In this document: positions 8,082-17,139 of the stretch, one piece after another
How the letters are laid out: every line of letters starts with the position of its first letter
How positions within the stretch are numbered: the stretch's first letter is position 1
Source of the DNA: Actinoplanes solisilvae
Lineage (GTDB): Bacteria > Actinomycetota > Actinomycetes > Mycobacteriales > Micromonosporaceae
Length of the DNA: 64,000 nt
Direction: 5' to 3'
NCBI RefSeq assembly: GCF_003999975.1
Contig: NZ_RJAC01000002.1
Coordinates: 620,001-684,000, forward strand
Made by a program: the position numbers and the translations under genes
Notes under the pieces: generated by a model
Seen by the model: only the letters and a program-made list of their open reading frames with translations
Told to the model about the DNA's origin: nothing
Databases searched by the model: none

Positions 8082-10430
8082 TCAGGGCAGCTCGTAGACG
8101 GTGACCGGTCCCGAGGCGAACCGGGCGACGGCCAGGTCGGCGAGGCGCGGCGACACTCCCCCGGCGGCCCGCCCGTCGGCGAACAGCCACTTCACGCCGT
8201 ACAGGCGCCGCAGCTCGGCGACGTCGTCGGCCTGCCCGTCCGTGAAGACGCGCTGGTTGAGCACGTATCGCAGAGTGTCGGCGGGCGGCTGCAACGAATA
8301 GCGTTCGCCGTTCACGCCGTCCTGGCTGACCGCCTCGTCGGTGTAGCCCCAGCTCTCGAGGACCGTGCGGCGCCCGCCGACGGCGGCCACCCAGAACGCC
8401 CGCGAGTCACAGATCGAATTCCAGTCGATCTGCACGCAGTGCACGTTGGTGGCGACGACGTCGTCCCGGCCGGCGTTGTCGTCGAGCCATTTCGCCGCGA
8501 CCAGTTCGCCGGTGAGCACGAGCTTGCTCGGATCGGCCAGCGGGGCCGGTCTCGCGGCGAGGGCCGCATCGACGGCCGTGACGTGACGTTCGCCCCCGCC
8601 GGCCAGCCCGGCACCGAGCACGGCCGCGAGCAGCCCGGGCACGATCGCCCGCCACGGCGTGCGGCCGGTCCAGCGGCGACGCAGTATCAGCGCGATCGCC
8701 GCCACGCCGACGGCCGCGATCGCCGTGCGGACCAGCGGCTCGGCCATGACCAGGACCCAGTCGACCATCCGCTCGGAAGTGGGCGGGTAGAGCTGGGGGG
8801 AGATCAGAACCCAGATGCCACCCACGAGCACTCCGGCCAGCACGGGTCGCCAGCTTCGAGCCAGCCTGGCCATGACCACCGCGACCGCCACCGTGCCGAA
8901 CGACAACGCGCCGCCGAAGAAATAGACCTGGCTGGCCGACGGGTGCCAGAGCAGGAACATCGCCCCCGCGCCGGCCCCGGCCATGCCGTTGAGCAGCCAT
9001 ATCGACGGATCACGCCCGATGCGGCCGGCGAGGCCGATGACGCCGCCGAGACGCGGCGCCTGCATGATGAACCACCAGATCAACAGCCAGGCGAGGAACA
9101 ACCGGCCCGCCGTACCGGCCTGCTCCACCCCGAGCGGGAGGAAGCGGGTGCCGTCGATCGTGTCGGACAGCCCGAGGGTCTCGGCGTAGGGCGCCGACCA
9201 GAAGAGGATCGACAGCGGCTGAACGGCCAGGGTGCCGGCGCCACCACCGGCGAAGAGCCGGAAGCCCAGGGCCACGGCCGCCACGGTGAGGACGCCGAAC
9301 GCGATCGTAGGCAGCAATCGCCGCCAGAGCCGGCCGAACAGAACGATGACCGCGGCGGCGGCCAGCCCGGCGAGCAGCGGAGGCAGCGCGCTCGACTTGG
9401 CCCCGGCGCAGGCCAGCGCAAGCGGGAAGACCAGCAGCCAGGCCCAGCGCAGCGGACGGCCGCGCAGCACGTCGGTCGCGAGCATGACCAGCAGGGTGAG
9501 CAGCGGGAGGGCGTACGTGAGGGAGGGGCTGTTGAAACTGATCGGGGTGCCGCCGATGGCTCCGACGGCCGAGCCGAGGGTCAGCGGGAGCCCGACGACC
9601 GCCGCGACGCCGCCCACCGCTCCGGCCCACCACTTACCGCTCAGTTCCCGGGTCAGCGCGGCCAGTGCGAAGATCGCCGTGCCCGCGATCGGCACGATCC
9701 ACAAGCGCAGCAGCACCACGGCGGGATCAATCTTGGTGACCAGGCTGGCCGCGGCCATGTCGGCGTCCGAGAGGAAGTGATAGCGCAACGGCTCGCCGAC
9801 GACCTGCGGCACCTGGAACGGCATCGCGCGCATCATCTCGTGCACGAGGGCCAGGTGGTAGTAAAGGTCCTGGTAGAGCACCCCGCCCTGGGGCGGCAAC
9901 GGGGTCGACGTCCAGCCCGGCCAGTGCCAGGCGACCAGCACCAGCAGGCCTGCGGCGACGATCCACGACCAGCGCAGCGGCAGGGGCCGCGGGTCACCCA
10001 CCCGCCAGTGGCGGTGCAGCCGCGGCACGGCGAGGAACGGCACCACGATCAACGCCGGCCACCAGGGCATCAGCGTGTGCTTGTCGGTGTACGAGGTCAG
10101 CGCCCAGCCGCCGATCATCAGCAGCAGCCCGGTCGCGGCGCCGAGTCCGAGGTCCTCGGGCAGGTTGCCCCGGCTGCCGCGCAGCAGGCGGTGGACGAGC
10201 GTGCCGGGCAGCACGATGTCGACGGCGAAGTAGAACCCGTACAGGGCGATGTCCCGGCCCGAGACACCCGTGTTCAGCAGTGCTACAACCAGCGCGACCG
10301 CGGGAAAGAGCCAGGGCAGCAGCGCCGCCGGCCACCGCGGGAAGCGGCGACCGACCGGAGGACGGCGTCGGATCTCCGTCGAGGGGCGCGCGATCGGCGC
10401 CGCCTCGACGGGTTCGAGCACAGCGGTCAC
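8082..10430 (-). CDS. GT-C-like polytopic membrane protein (paralogue 1)
   Basis: The 782-residue protein is closely similar over its whole length to the next gene. It shares the same loop (Y-Q-D-L-Y-Y-H-L-A-L-V-H-E-M), the same helix pattern and the same extracytoplasmic C-terminal domain. The two are a tandem duplication. Its GTG start overlaps the stop of the LuxC-like gene in a GTGA motif, so translation is coupled. A glycosyl- or acyl-modified glycan transferase in the membrane would suit the neighbouring activated-sugar and acyl genes, but this is inference. No lipoprotein or cleavable signal is needed, since the first helix acts as anchor. Confidence 0.72.
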   Translation of the reverse strand: MTAVLEPVEAAPIARPSTEIRRRPPVGRRFPRWPAALLPWLFPAVALVVALLNTGVSGRDIALYGFYFAVDIVLPGTLVHRLLRGSRGNLPEDLGLGAATGLLLMIGGWALTSYTDKHTLMPWWPALIVVPFLAVPRLHRHWRVGDPRPLPLRWSWIVAAGLLVLVAWHWPGWTSTPLPPQGGVLYQDLYYHLALVHEMMRAMPFQVPQVVGEPLRYHFLSDADMAAASLVTKIDPAVVLLRLWIVPIAGTAIFALAALTRELSGKWWAGAVGGVAAVVGLPLTLGSAVGAIGGTPISFNSPSLTYALPLLTLLVMLATDVLRGRPLRWAWLLVFPLALACAGAKSSALPPLLAGLAAAAVIVLFGRLWRRLLPTIAFGVLTVAAVALGFRLFAGGGAGTLAVQPLSILFWSAPYAETLGLSDTIDGTRFLPLGVEQAGTAGRLFLAWLLIWWFIMQAPRLGGVIGLAGRIGRDPSIWLLNGMAGAGAGAMFLLWHPSASQVYFFGGALSFGTVAVAVVMARLARSWRPVLAGVLVGGIWVLISPQLYPPTSERMVDWVLVMAEPLVRTAIAAVGVAAIALILRRRWTGRTPWRAIVPGLLAAVLGAGLAGGGERHVTAVDAALAARPAPLADPSKLVLTGELVAAKWLDDNAGRDDVVATNVHCVQIDWNSICDSRAFWVAAVGGRRTVLESWGYTDEAVSQDGVNGERYSLQPPADTLRYVLNQRVFTDGQADDVAELRRLYGVKWLFADGRAAGGVSPRLADLAVARFASGPVTVYELP

Positions 10431-11614
10431 TCGACGAGCGTCGTCAGCCGGGTGAACTCACGCGGGAGGTCGTAGCCGTCCCAGATCGAACCGAAGGTCA
10501 GGGCCTGACCGAACGGGACGATCCGGTCGACGCCGCGCCCGCCGAGCGTCAGCGCGAACTCGCGCAGCTCGTCGTGGGTGAAGCCGAAGTGGCTGAACGT
10601 CTGGTCCTGCCGGTTCATCGCCGGCACCAGCTCGAGCAGCGACCCGACCTGCGCGAACGGGAAGGCGCCGGCCCCGATCCAGCGGCGCGGGGCGTCGGGC
10701 ACGGCGGCCAGCGACATCGCGGTGACCGAGTTGGCCGGGAACTCCATCGAGGACACCGCGCCGGTCGCGGCCAGCCCGTAGGCGTTGACCCGCTTCTCGA
10801 CCGCCATGGCCGCGTCGATCTCCCAGCCGCGCTGGTCGACGACCTGCAGGAGAAGCTCGATGAACTCGGCGCGGACGTCGTCGGTGTTCTCGCCGACCAG
10901 GAAGACCGTGCGCGGCGAGGAGCAGGCAGCCTGGTCGAACCAGTACGAGTCGTTGGTGAAGCCGAGAACCGCCTCGCGACGCTTGGCCGGGTCGGCCGCA
11001 CGCCAGCCGGCCGCCGACAGGGCCGCCCACGAGGTGCGGTCGGGGAAGGTCAGGTCGCGGGCCGACGGGCGCAGCGGGTGCTTGCGGATCGCTTCGACGG
11101 CCGAGTCGCCGCCCCAGATCACGCGCAGGTCGGCCCACTTGCTGAGCGCGCCGGTGACCGCGTCGTCGCGACCGTAAGTGATCATGCGCTGAGTGCGGGC
11201 GATCACCGGGTCGGCGTCGGCGAGCACCTCGTTGAGCGCGGTCAGGATCGTGTCGGCCGCGGTGGCCGAGCGTTCCGAGATGCGTACGACATTGTGGTTG
11301 CCGGCCAGCGCGGAGAGCGCCCACGAGTAGACGAAGATCGTGTCGACGTTCGCCGGCGGGATGTGGAAGACGTTGCCGCGCGGGAAGACCAGCGCGTCGG
11401 GCCGCTGCAGGTGGGTGACCGTGCGGTGCAGCTCGGCCGGCCGCAGGAAGAAGCCCAGCGAGCCGAGCTCGGGGTGCCGCCGGGCGACGGCCGGCACCAG
11501 CAGCTTGCGGGCGAGCTTGCCGAGGAAGTCGATGACGCGGGGGTCGCCGACGGTGAGCCGGTCGTCGGAGGGGGCGGTCAGGTCGCCCTCGACGCCGAAG
11601 CGGTACTGGATCAC
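10427..11614 (-). CDS. LuxC-like acyl-CoA/acyl-protein reductase
   Basis: The 395-residue protein matches the LuxC family (aldehyde-dehydrogenase fold). These enzymes reduce an activated fatty acyl group to an aldehyde with NADPH. The likely catalytic cysteine is C231 in Y-W-F-D-Q-A-A-C-S-S-P-R-T-V-F, with a cofactor-binding segment around residues 100-120 (S-A-L-A-G-N-H-N-V-V-R-I-S). It overlaps the LuxE-like gene by 4 bp (ATGA) and the membrane protein gene by 4 bp (GTGA). In luminous bacteria LuxC works with LuxE and LuxD. No luxA, luxB or luxD is present, so light production is not the role. Confidence 0.87.
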   Translation of the reverse strand: MIQYRFGVEGDLTAPSDDRLTVGDPRVIDFLGKLARKLLVPAVARRHPELGSLGFFLRPAELHRTVTHLQRPDALVFPRGNVFHIPPANVDTIFVYSWALSALAGNHNVVRISERSATAADTILTALNEVLADADPVIARTQRMITYGRDDAVTGALSKWADLRVIWGGDSAVEAIRKHPLRPSARDLTFPDRTSWAALSAAGWRAADPAKRREAVLGFTNDSYWFDQAACSSPRTVFLVGENTDDVRAEFIELLLQVVDQRGWEIDAAMAVEKRVNAYGLAATGAVSSMEFPANSVTAMSLAAVPDAPRRWIGAGAFPFAQVGSLLELVPAMNRQDQTFSHFGFTHDELREFALTLGGRGVDRIVPFGQALTFGSIWDGYDLPREFTRLTTLVE

Positions 11615-12648
11615 GCGGCCTCCCGGTAGGTGTCGGAGCAGCCACGCGCCTCGGCCCGCGGGAGCCGGCCGAGCACCGAGAAGCGCTTGCCGGGCCAGTC
11701 TCCGTCGTCGACGCCGTGCACGACGCCGAGGTCTTCGGTGAGCAGAACGTGACCGGGGTAGGACGTCGGGAGCGTGCTGATCACCTCGATCAGGCCGGGC
11801 TTGCCGACCGGCTGCTCAGCCCAGGTCTCGGGGTCGCGGATCACCACGTCGGCGAAGTCGGGGCAGTAGAGCGAGCCGCCGGACTCGCCCTCGAGGAAGA
11901 TCGTGCCGATCTGCTCGATCATGCCGTAGTAGTTGTGCACCTTCGTGAGCCCGACGGTGGCGAGCCGCTTGCGGAACTCTTCGGGCGAGACGGCCTGGTC
12001 GACCAGCTTCTTCCAGCCGCCCGAGTGGATCAGGATGCCGTTGCCGAGGTCGAGCCCGTGCTCGCGGGCGACCTCGTAGAGGTGCAGCCAGACGAGGTAG
12101 GTGAAGCCGAAGATCAGGAAGGGCTCGTCGCCGTACTGCTCGAGGAAGCCACGCAGGGCCTCGACGTCGACCTGGCCCTCGTTGTCGAGCGCCCAGACGT
12201 GGTTGCGCCCGAAGTTCGACATGCCCAGGACGCCGGCACCGCGCGCGCTGAACGACTTGCGATCTTTCAGCATGGCCTTGGTGTCGACCAGGATCATCGG
12301 CAGTCGCTTGGGGCCGAGCACGCTCTGCACGGTGGCGCCGAGCTTGCGGGTCTGCTCGGCGGCCGACGCCTTGTCGAGGTAGATCTTGCTGACCTCGGCG
12401 CCCGTGGTGCCGCTGGAGGTGAGCACCTTGTAGACCTCGTCGTCCGGGATGCTCTTCAGATCGAGGTTCTTGAAGAGCCGCACCGGCAGCCAGGGCAGGC
12501 CGGCGACGGACGTGGCGGGCTGATAGCCGGAGGCGGCGAGGATGCGCCCGTAGGGCTCGCAGCGCTCCCGGTGGTGCTCGACCAGCGTGGAGAGCTCCTT
12601 GAGAAGGACCTCTTCCTTCGCGGCCTGAGACAGGGTGAAGACACTCAC
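11611..12648 (-). CDS. LuxE-like acyl-protein synthetase
   Basis: The 345-residue protein belongs to the LuxE branch of the acyl-adenylate superfamily. Members activate a fatty acid with ATP and hold it as a thioester for LuxC. The adenylate P-loop is L-T-S-S-G-T-T-G (residues 76-83). Further family blocks are F-L-I-F-G-F-T-Y-L-V-W, I-L-I-H-S-G-G-W-K-K and N-Y-Y-G-M-I-E-Q-I-G. Its start overlaps the acyl ligase stop (ATGA), and the LuxC-like gene follows directly with another 4-bp overlap. Together they suggest a fatty-acid-to-aldehyde or acyl-transfer step that feeds glycan modification. Confidence 0.87.
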   Translation of the reverse strand: MSVFTLSQAAKEEVLLKELSTLVEHHRERCEPYGRILAASGYQPATSVAGLPWLPVRLFKNLDLKSIPDDEVYKVLTSSGTTGAEVSKIYLDKASAAEQTRKLGATVQSVLGPKRLPMILVDTKAMLKDRKSFSARGAGVLGMSNFGRNHVWALDNEGQVDVEALRGFLEQYGDEPFLIFGFTYLVWLHLYEVAREHGLDLGNGILIHSGGWKKLVDQAVSPEEFRKRLATVGLTKVHNYYGMIEQIGTIFLEGESGGSLYCPDFADVVIRDPETWAEQPVGKPGLIEVISTLPTSYPGHVLLTEDLGVVHGVDDGDWPGKRFSVLGRLPRAEARGCSDTYREAA

Positions 12649-13874
12649 AGCGAAGACTCCAGCGCCCGGTAGTCGATCTTGCCGTTGGGCAGTAGCGGCA
12701 GGGCCTCCACACTACTGACCACGACGCCGGAGAAGTGTGTCCCGAGCCACTCGGCGATCTTGGTGCGGAGCCCGCGTGCCTCGTCGTCCGAGACGCCCTC
12801 GGCGAAGACCACCAGCTTGTCGTCGCCGGCCACGGCGGCCACCGGGAAATTCTTCTCGACGTCGTCCAGATTGATGCGGACGCCGAAGACCTTCCCCATC
12901 CGCTTGATGCGGCCGGTGATGAACAGGAAGCCCTCGTCGTCGACCCGGCCGAGGTCGCCGGTGCGCAGCGCGCCGCCCTGCACGTCGCCGAGCGCCAGGT
13001 CGGCGGCGGTGTCGGCGTAGCCCATCATCACGTTCGGGCCGCGGTAGACGACCTCGTCGTCCTCGATCGTGAAGGTGCCGCCGGGCAGCGCTCGGCCGAC
13101 CGAGCCGAGCTTCTCGTCGAGCCGCTCGGGCGGGAGGGTGGCCATGCGGGGCGCCGCCTCGGTCTGGCCGTACATCACATAAAGCTTGCCGCCGACGGTC
13201 GCCATCCGCTGCGCGAAGTCGGTGACCAGGTCGGTGCGCAGGCGGCCACCGGCCTGGGTGAGGCTGCGCAGCGTCGGGTACTTCGCCGGGTCGAACCGCA
13301 GCCGGCGCAGCATCTCGTACTGCGAGGGCACGAAGGCCATCGAGGTGACGCCGTGCTCGTTCACCGCGGTCCAGAAGTCGCGCTGCATGATGCCGGTGCG
13401 TTCGAGCACCACCGTCGCGCCCCTGATCAGGTGCGAGTTCAAGACCGACATACCGTACGAGTAGAAGAGCGGGAGAGTCGTGACGGCGACCTCGCCGGCG
13501 GTGATGTCGAGGACCTCGGCGATCTGCTCGGCGTTGGTCCGCACGGCGTCGGCCGAGAGCCGCACCAGTTTCGGATTGCCGGTCGAGCCGCTGGTCGTCA
13601 GCAGCAGAGCCAGGTCGGGGTGCACCTCGGTGGCGCTGAACCGCTCGATCAGCTCGGCGTGATCTTTCTCCGGGTCGAGCAGCACGACCGGACGGCCCAG
13701 CCGGAACGCCGCGAGATAGCGGGCGATCGACGGGATCGTCGTCTCGATCGGCAGGAACACCACCCCGCCCGGCTCGGCGGCCAGCGTGGCCTCGGCGGCG
13801 GCCACCGTTTCCTCGGTCAGTGTTTCGCCGGTGACCGCGTCGATCACGCGGGCACCGGGGTGGAGCAGGTTCAC
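12645..13874 (-). CDS. Short AMP-dependent acyl/acyl-ACP ligase
   Basis: The 409-residue protein is an ANL superfamily adenylate-forming enzyme, shorter than the usual 500-550 residues. Visible motifs are the P-loop T-T-S-G-S-T-G-N-P-K (93-102), M-Y-G-Q-T-E-A-A-P-R-M-A, T-G-D-L-G-R-V-D-D-E-G-F and the C-terminal N-G-K-I-D-Y lysine motif near residue 400. It probably adenylates a carboxylic acid and loads it on the carrier protein encoded two genes upstream. It overlaps both neighbours by 4 bp. Confidence 0.85.
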   Translation of the reverse strand: MNLLHPGARVIDAVTGETLTEETVAAAEATLAAEPGGVVFLPIETTIPSIARYLAAFRLGRPVVLLDPEKDHAELIERFSATEVHPDLALLLTTSGSTGNPKLVRLSADAVRTNAEQIAEVLDITAGEVAVTTLPLFYSYGMSVLNSHLIRGATVVLERTGIMQRDFWTAVNEHGVTSMAFVPSQYEMLRRLRFDPAKYPTLRSLTQAGGRLRTDLVTDFAQRMATVGGKLYVMYGQTEAAPRMATLPPERLDEKLGSVGRALPGGTFTIEDDEVVYRGPNVMMGYADTAADLALGDVQGGALRTGDLGRVDDEGFLFITGRIKRMGKVFGVRINLDDVEKNFPVAAVAGDDKLVVFAEGVSDDEARGLRTKIAEWLGTHFSGVVVSSVEALPLLPNGKIDYRALESSL

Positions 13875-14608
13875 AGCGTCAATCCTCCGTCGACCCCGAG
13901 CACCTGGCCGGTCACGAACCGGGCCTGCTCGGAGAGGAGGAACGCGATCACGTCGGCGACCTCGTCGGCCTCGCCCAGCCGGCCGAGCGCCGTGTCGGCG
14001 ATGCGTTCCTGGCGGCCCTTCTCGTCAAGAGTGTCGAGCATGTCGGTGGCGATGAAGCCCGGCTCGATCGCGTTGACCCGGATGCCCTGGGGGCCCAGTT
14101 CTTTGGCGGCCGACCTGGCCAGGCCGGCCACGGCGGCCTTGGATGCGGCGTAGACGGCCTGACCGGCGACCCCGCGCGAGGCGGTGATCGACGAGAGCAG
14201 GACGACGGCCGGGTTCTTGCCCCGGGCGAGCAGGCGGGACGCGCCGCGCAGGGTGTAGACCGCGCCGGCCGCGTTCACCGCGAAGAGCCGCTGGATGGTC
14301 GCGTCGTCGGTCATGCCGAGCATGCCGGCCGCGTGGGTGCCGGCGTTGACGACCAGCGCGTCGAGCCGCTTGAAGTTCTGGAAGGCGAGCTGCGTGAGCG
14401 CCTTGCTCGTCTCGGGCTCGCCGATGTCGCCGTGGGCGTGCACGACCGTCACGCCGTATTTGTCGGCCAGGTCGGCGGCGACGGGAGCGATCGACTCGGC
14501 CCGGTGGCCGTGCAGCACGAGGTCGTACCCGCGCTCGGCGAGACGCGTGGCGGTGGCCCGGCCGATTCCGCGGGAGGCGCCTGTGACCAGGGCCACCCGG
14601 TCACTCAT
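13871..14608 (-). CDS. SDR family oxidoreductase (FabG-like)
   Basis: The 245-residue protein is a classical short-chain dehydrogenase. It has the cofactor loop T-G-A-S-R-G-I-G (9-16), N-A-G (88-90) and the catalytic S140, Y153 and K157. The closing E-P-G-F-I-A-T-D-M and the D-G-G-L-T-L tail are typical of FabG-like 3-oxoacyl-ACP reductases. Lying between an acyl carrier protein gene (8-bp overlap) and an acyl ligase gene (4-bp overlap), it most likely reduces a carrier-bound 3-oxoacyl group. A sugar or aldehyde substrate is also possible. Confidence 0.88.
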   Translation of the reverse strand: MSDRVALVTGASRGIGRATATRLAERGYDLVLHGHRAESIAPVAADLADKYGVTVVHAHGDIGEPETSKALTQLAFQNFKRLDALVVNAGTHAAGMLGMTDDATIQRLFAVNAAGAVYTLRGASRLLARGKNPAVVLLSSITASRGVAGQAVYAASKAAVAGLARSAAKELGPQGIRVNAIEPGFIATDMLDTLDEKGRQERIADTALGRLGEADEVADVIAFLLSEQARFVTGQVLGVDGGLTL

Positions 14609-14846
14609 TGACGTTCACTCCGTACTTACCAAGAATGCGCACAGCCTCGTCGAAACTGGACATGTTGATGACGTCGTCTGTGTCAATCATCACCGAGAAC
14701 TCGTCCTCGATCGCCGCCACCAGGGACATGTGGGCCAGCGAGTCCCACTTTTCGTTGTCCTGGTACCGCAGGTCGTCCACGGGCGCCTCCGCCGGAAGGT
14801 CAAGGGCGGTGCGGAACGCCTCGCGCAGTCTCTGCAGTTCACTCAC
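14601..14846 (-). CDS. Acyl carrier protein
   Basis: The 81-residue acidic protein has the four-helix carrier layout, with the phosphopantetheine attachment serine S36 in W-D-S-L-A-H-M-S-L-V. The segment I-E-D-E-F-S-V-M-I forms the usual third part. It is the first gene of the Lux-type operon and overlaps the SDR gene by 8 bp. Carrier proteins of this kind hold the acyl group that the ligase, reductase and LuxC/LuxE-like enzymes act on. A phosphopantetheinyl transferase is not present in the window. Confidence 0.9.
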   Translation of the reverse strand: MSELQRLREAFRTALDLPAEAPVDDLRYQDNEKWDSLAHMSLVAAIEDEFSVMIDTDDVINMSSFDEAVRILGKYGVNVNE

Positions 14847-15037
14847 GGGGGTACTCCAAGGGGGCGGGTGGACAGAGGATTCTTAACTTCGCCGTGCCTG
14901 GCTAACAGGCCGCCAATCCTAACCGAATGCGAGATGAACTACGGTGAGCGTTTGAGGTTGACCCGCGAAAGGGCTGGTGAGCTGGTTATGCTTCCGGCTC
15001 GTACCGCCGTCCTGCCCCACCCCCCGGGAGAAATCAA
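14847..15037. promoter_or_regulatory. Divergent promoter region between the acyl and sugar operons
   Basis: This 191-bp region separates the divergent ACP and pseB starts and is less GC-rich than its flanks. On the plus strand a TATGCT hexamer at 14987-14992 with upstream TGG could be an extended -10 box, giving a leader of about 45 nt before pseB. No operator palindrome was recognised. Shared control of both operons is an inference from the layout. Confidence 0.4.
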
Positions 15038-16018
15038 GTGTCTGTACTCAGCGGATCGTCGATCCTGGTCACCGGTGCTACCGGGTCCTTCGGCAAGGCA
15101 TTTCTGAACTATGCCTTGACCCACCTCGACCCGCAGCGCATCGTCGTGTTCTCCCGCGACGAGCTGAAGCAGTACGAGCTCCGGCAGATGTTCGGCGACG
15201 ACCCCCGTCTCCGCTTCTTCCTCGGTGACATCCGGGACAAGGCCCGGCTCGAGCGGGCCATGCACAACATCGACTACGTGGTCCACGCCGCCGCCCTGAA
15301 GCAGGTCGACACCGCGGAGTACAACCCCTCCGAGTTCGTCGAGACCAACATCAACGGCTCGCAGAACGTCATCGACGTCTCGATCGACAAGGGCGTCAAG
15401 AAGGTCGTCGCGCTCTCCACCGACAAGGCCTCCAGCCCGATCAACCTGTACGGCGCCACCAAGCTGGTCGCCGACAAGCTCTTCATCGCCGGCAACCACT
15501 ACGCCGCCACCCACCCGACCCGCCTCGCGGTCGTCCGCTACGGCAACGTCATGGGCAGCCGCGGCTCGGTCGTCCCGCTGTTCCGCAAGCTCGCCGCTGA
15601 GGGCAAGAGCCTGCCGATCACCGACAAGCGCATGACCCGCTTCTGGATCACGCTCCCCCAAGCCGTGAAGTTCGTCGTCGACTCGTTCGACACGATGCAG
15701 GGCGGCGAGCTGTTCGTCCCGCGCATCCCGAGCATGCGCATCCTCGACCTGGTCGAGGCCGTCGCTCCGAACTCGGCCACCCACGAGATGGGCGTCCGTC
15801 CGGGCGAGAAGCTGCACGAAGAGATGATCGCCTCCGACGACAGCCGTCGCACCCTGCGCTTCCCCGACCGCTACGTGGTTCAGCCCGTCGTCGCCAGCTG
15901 GGGCTACGAGACCCCCGAGGGCGGCGAAGAGGTGCCGGACGGCTTCAACTACCGCTCCGACAACAACGACCTGTGGCTCTCAGTCGAGGACATGCGCAAG
16001 CTGCTCGAGGAGAACTGA
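15038..16018 (+). CDS. UDP-GlcNAc 4,6-dehydratase (inverting), PseB
   Basis: The 326-residue extended SDR enzyme starts the pseudaminic acid pathway: it converts UDP-GlcNAc to a UDP-4-keto-6-deoxy-L-hexose with C5 inversion. It has the NADP loop G-A-T-G-S-F-G (13-19), the H-A-A-A-L-K-Q-V segment and the catalytic set D129-K130 plus Y138 in S-T-D-K-A-S-S-P-I-N-L-Y-G-A-T-K, as in FlaA1/PseB. Length is normal. A GGGAGAAA Shine-Dalgarno fixes the GTG start. It is the first gene of a plus-strand operon and its stop overlaps the pseC start (TGATG). Confidence 0.93.
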   Translation: MSVLSGSSILVTGATGSFGKAFLNYALTHLDPQRIVVFSRDELKQYELRQMFGDDPRLRFFLGDIRDKARLERAMHNIDYVVHAAALKQVDTAEYNPSEFVETNINGSQNVIDVSIDKGVKKVVALSTDKASSPINLYGATKLVADKLFIAGNHYAATHPTRLAVVRYGNVMGSRGSVVPLFRKLAAEGKSLPITDKRMTRFWITLPQAVKFVVDSFDTMQGGELFVPRIPSMRILDLVEAVAPNSATHEMGVRPGEKLHEEMIASDDSRRTLRFPDRYVVQPVVASWGYETPEGGEEVPDGFNYRSDNNDLWLSVEDMRKLLEEN

Positions 16019-17136
16019 TGCTGCCGTACGGACGGCAGTCGATCGACCAGTCCGACGTGGAGGCGGTCGTCGCCGCCCTCGGCAGTGACTGGCTGACGAC
16101 CGGCCCCCGTGTCGCGCAGTTCGAGGCGGACATCGAGGCGGTCGCCGGCGCTCCGGCGGTCACCGTCACCAACGGCACGACGGCGCTGCACACGGCCTAC
16201 GCCGCCGCCGGCGTGACCGCGGGCGACGAGGTGATCACCACCCCGATGACCTTCGTCGCGACGGCGTCCGCCGCGGCGATGCAGGGGGCGACGATCGTCT
16301 TCGCCGACATCGAGGACGAGACGGCGAACATCGACCCGGCCGCCGTGGAGGCCGCGATCACCGCGCGCACCAAGGCGATCGGCGCGGTCGACTACGCCGG
16401 CCACCCGGCCGACTACGACGCGCTCCGCAAGGTCTCCGAGGGCGTCGGCGCCGTGCTGATCGGCGACGCCGCGCACTCGATCGGCTCGACCCTGCACGGC
16501 CGCCCGGTCGGCTCGCTCGCCGACCTGACCACCTTCTCGTTCTTCCCGACGAAGAACCTGACCACGGCCGAGGGCGGCGCCGTCGCGTCGATCCGGCCCG
16601 ACCTGCTGAAGCGGGCGCGCACGTTCCGCACCATCGGTGTCGTGCGCGAGGGTCTTCGTCGTCCCGACGAGGGTCCGTGGTTCTACGAGGTGCACGAGTT
16701 CGGCGAGAACTACCGCCTGCCCGACGTGCTCTGCGCCCTCGGCAGCTCGCAGCTCAAGCGGCTGGCCGCGTTCAAGGCGCGCCGGCAGCAGCTCACCGCG
16801 CGTTACGACGAGTTGCTGGCCGACGTGCCGGGGCTGCGCCTGCCGATCCAGCGTGAGGGCGTCGACCCGCTGCGTCACCTCTACCCCGTGCGGGTGCTCG
16901 ACGGCCGCCGCCGCGAGGTCTTCGAGCGCATGCGCGAGGCCGGGATCGGCGTACAGGTCAACTACATCCCCGTCTATTGGCACCCGGTCTTCGAAGACCT
17001 GGGCTACCGCCGGGGTATGTGCCCCGTGGCGGAGACCTTCTACGCTGAACAGCTATCGTTGCCGCTCTTCGTCGATCTCTCCGACACCGATCAGGACCGC
17101 GTCGTGGAGACGCTGCGTAACATCCTCGGGAGCTAG
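16018..17136 (+). CDS. UDP-4-amino-4,6-dideoxy-sugar aminotransferase, PseC
   Basis: The 372-residue DegT/DnrJ/EryC1-type PLP enzyme transfers an amino group to C4 of the PseB product. K179 in F-F-P-T-K-N-L-T-T-A-E-G-G is the Schiff-base lysine and D150 in G-D-A-A-H-S contacts the cofactor. The substrate-side Y-I-P-V-Y-W-H-P-V-F is also typical of PseC. I start at the ATG at 16018 that overlaps the pseB stop, because M-L-P-Y-G-R-Q is the usual PseC opening. Confidence 0.92.
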   Translation: MLPYGRQSIDQSDVEAVVAALGSDWLTTGPRVAQFEADIEAVAGAPAVTVTNGTTALHTAYAAAGVTAGDEVITTPMTFVATASAAAMQGATIVFADIEDETANIDPAAVEAAITARTKAIGAVDYAGHPADYDALRKVSEGVGAVLIGDAAHSIGSTLHGRPVGSLADLTTFSFFPTKNLTTAEGGAVASIRPDLLKRARTFRTIGVVREGLRRPDEGPWFYEVHEFGENYRLPDVLCALGSSQLKRLAAFKARRQQLTARYDELLADVPGLRLPIQREGVDPLRHLYPVRVLDGRRREVFERMREAGIGVQVNYIPVYWHPVFEDLGYRRGMCPVAETFYAEQLSLPLFVDLSDTDQDRVVETLRNILGS

Positions 17137-17139
17137 CGG

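Noticed and set aside
5785..8097. 770-residue plus-strand frame opposite the GT-C-like gene
   Set aside because: Its composition (Arg, Gly, Gln, His repeats) is that of antisense reading of a GC-rich gene, while the other strand gives clear membrane helices.
7938..10475. 845-residue plus-strand frame opposite the second GT-C-like gene
   Set aside because: Same reason; it crosses two real genes and their gap.
10427..12648. Bioluminescence system
   Set aside because: LuxC- and LuxE-like genes are present but no luxA, luxB or luxD, so light emission is not supported.
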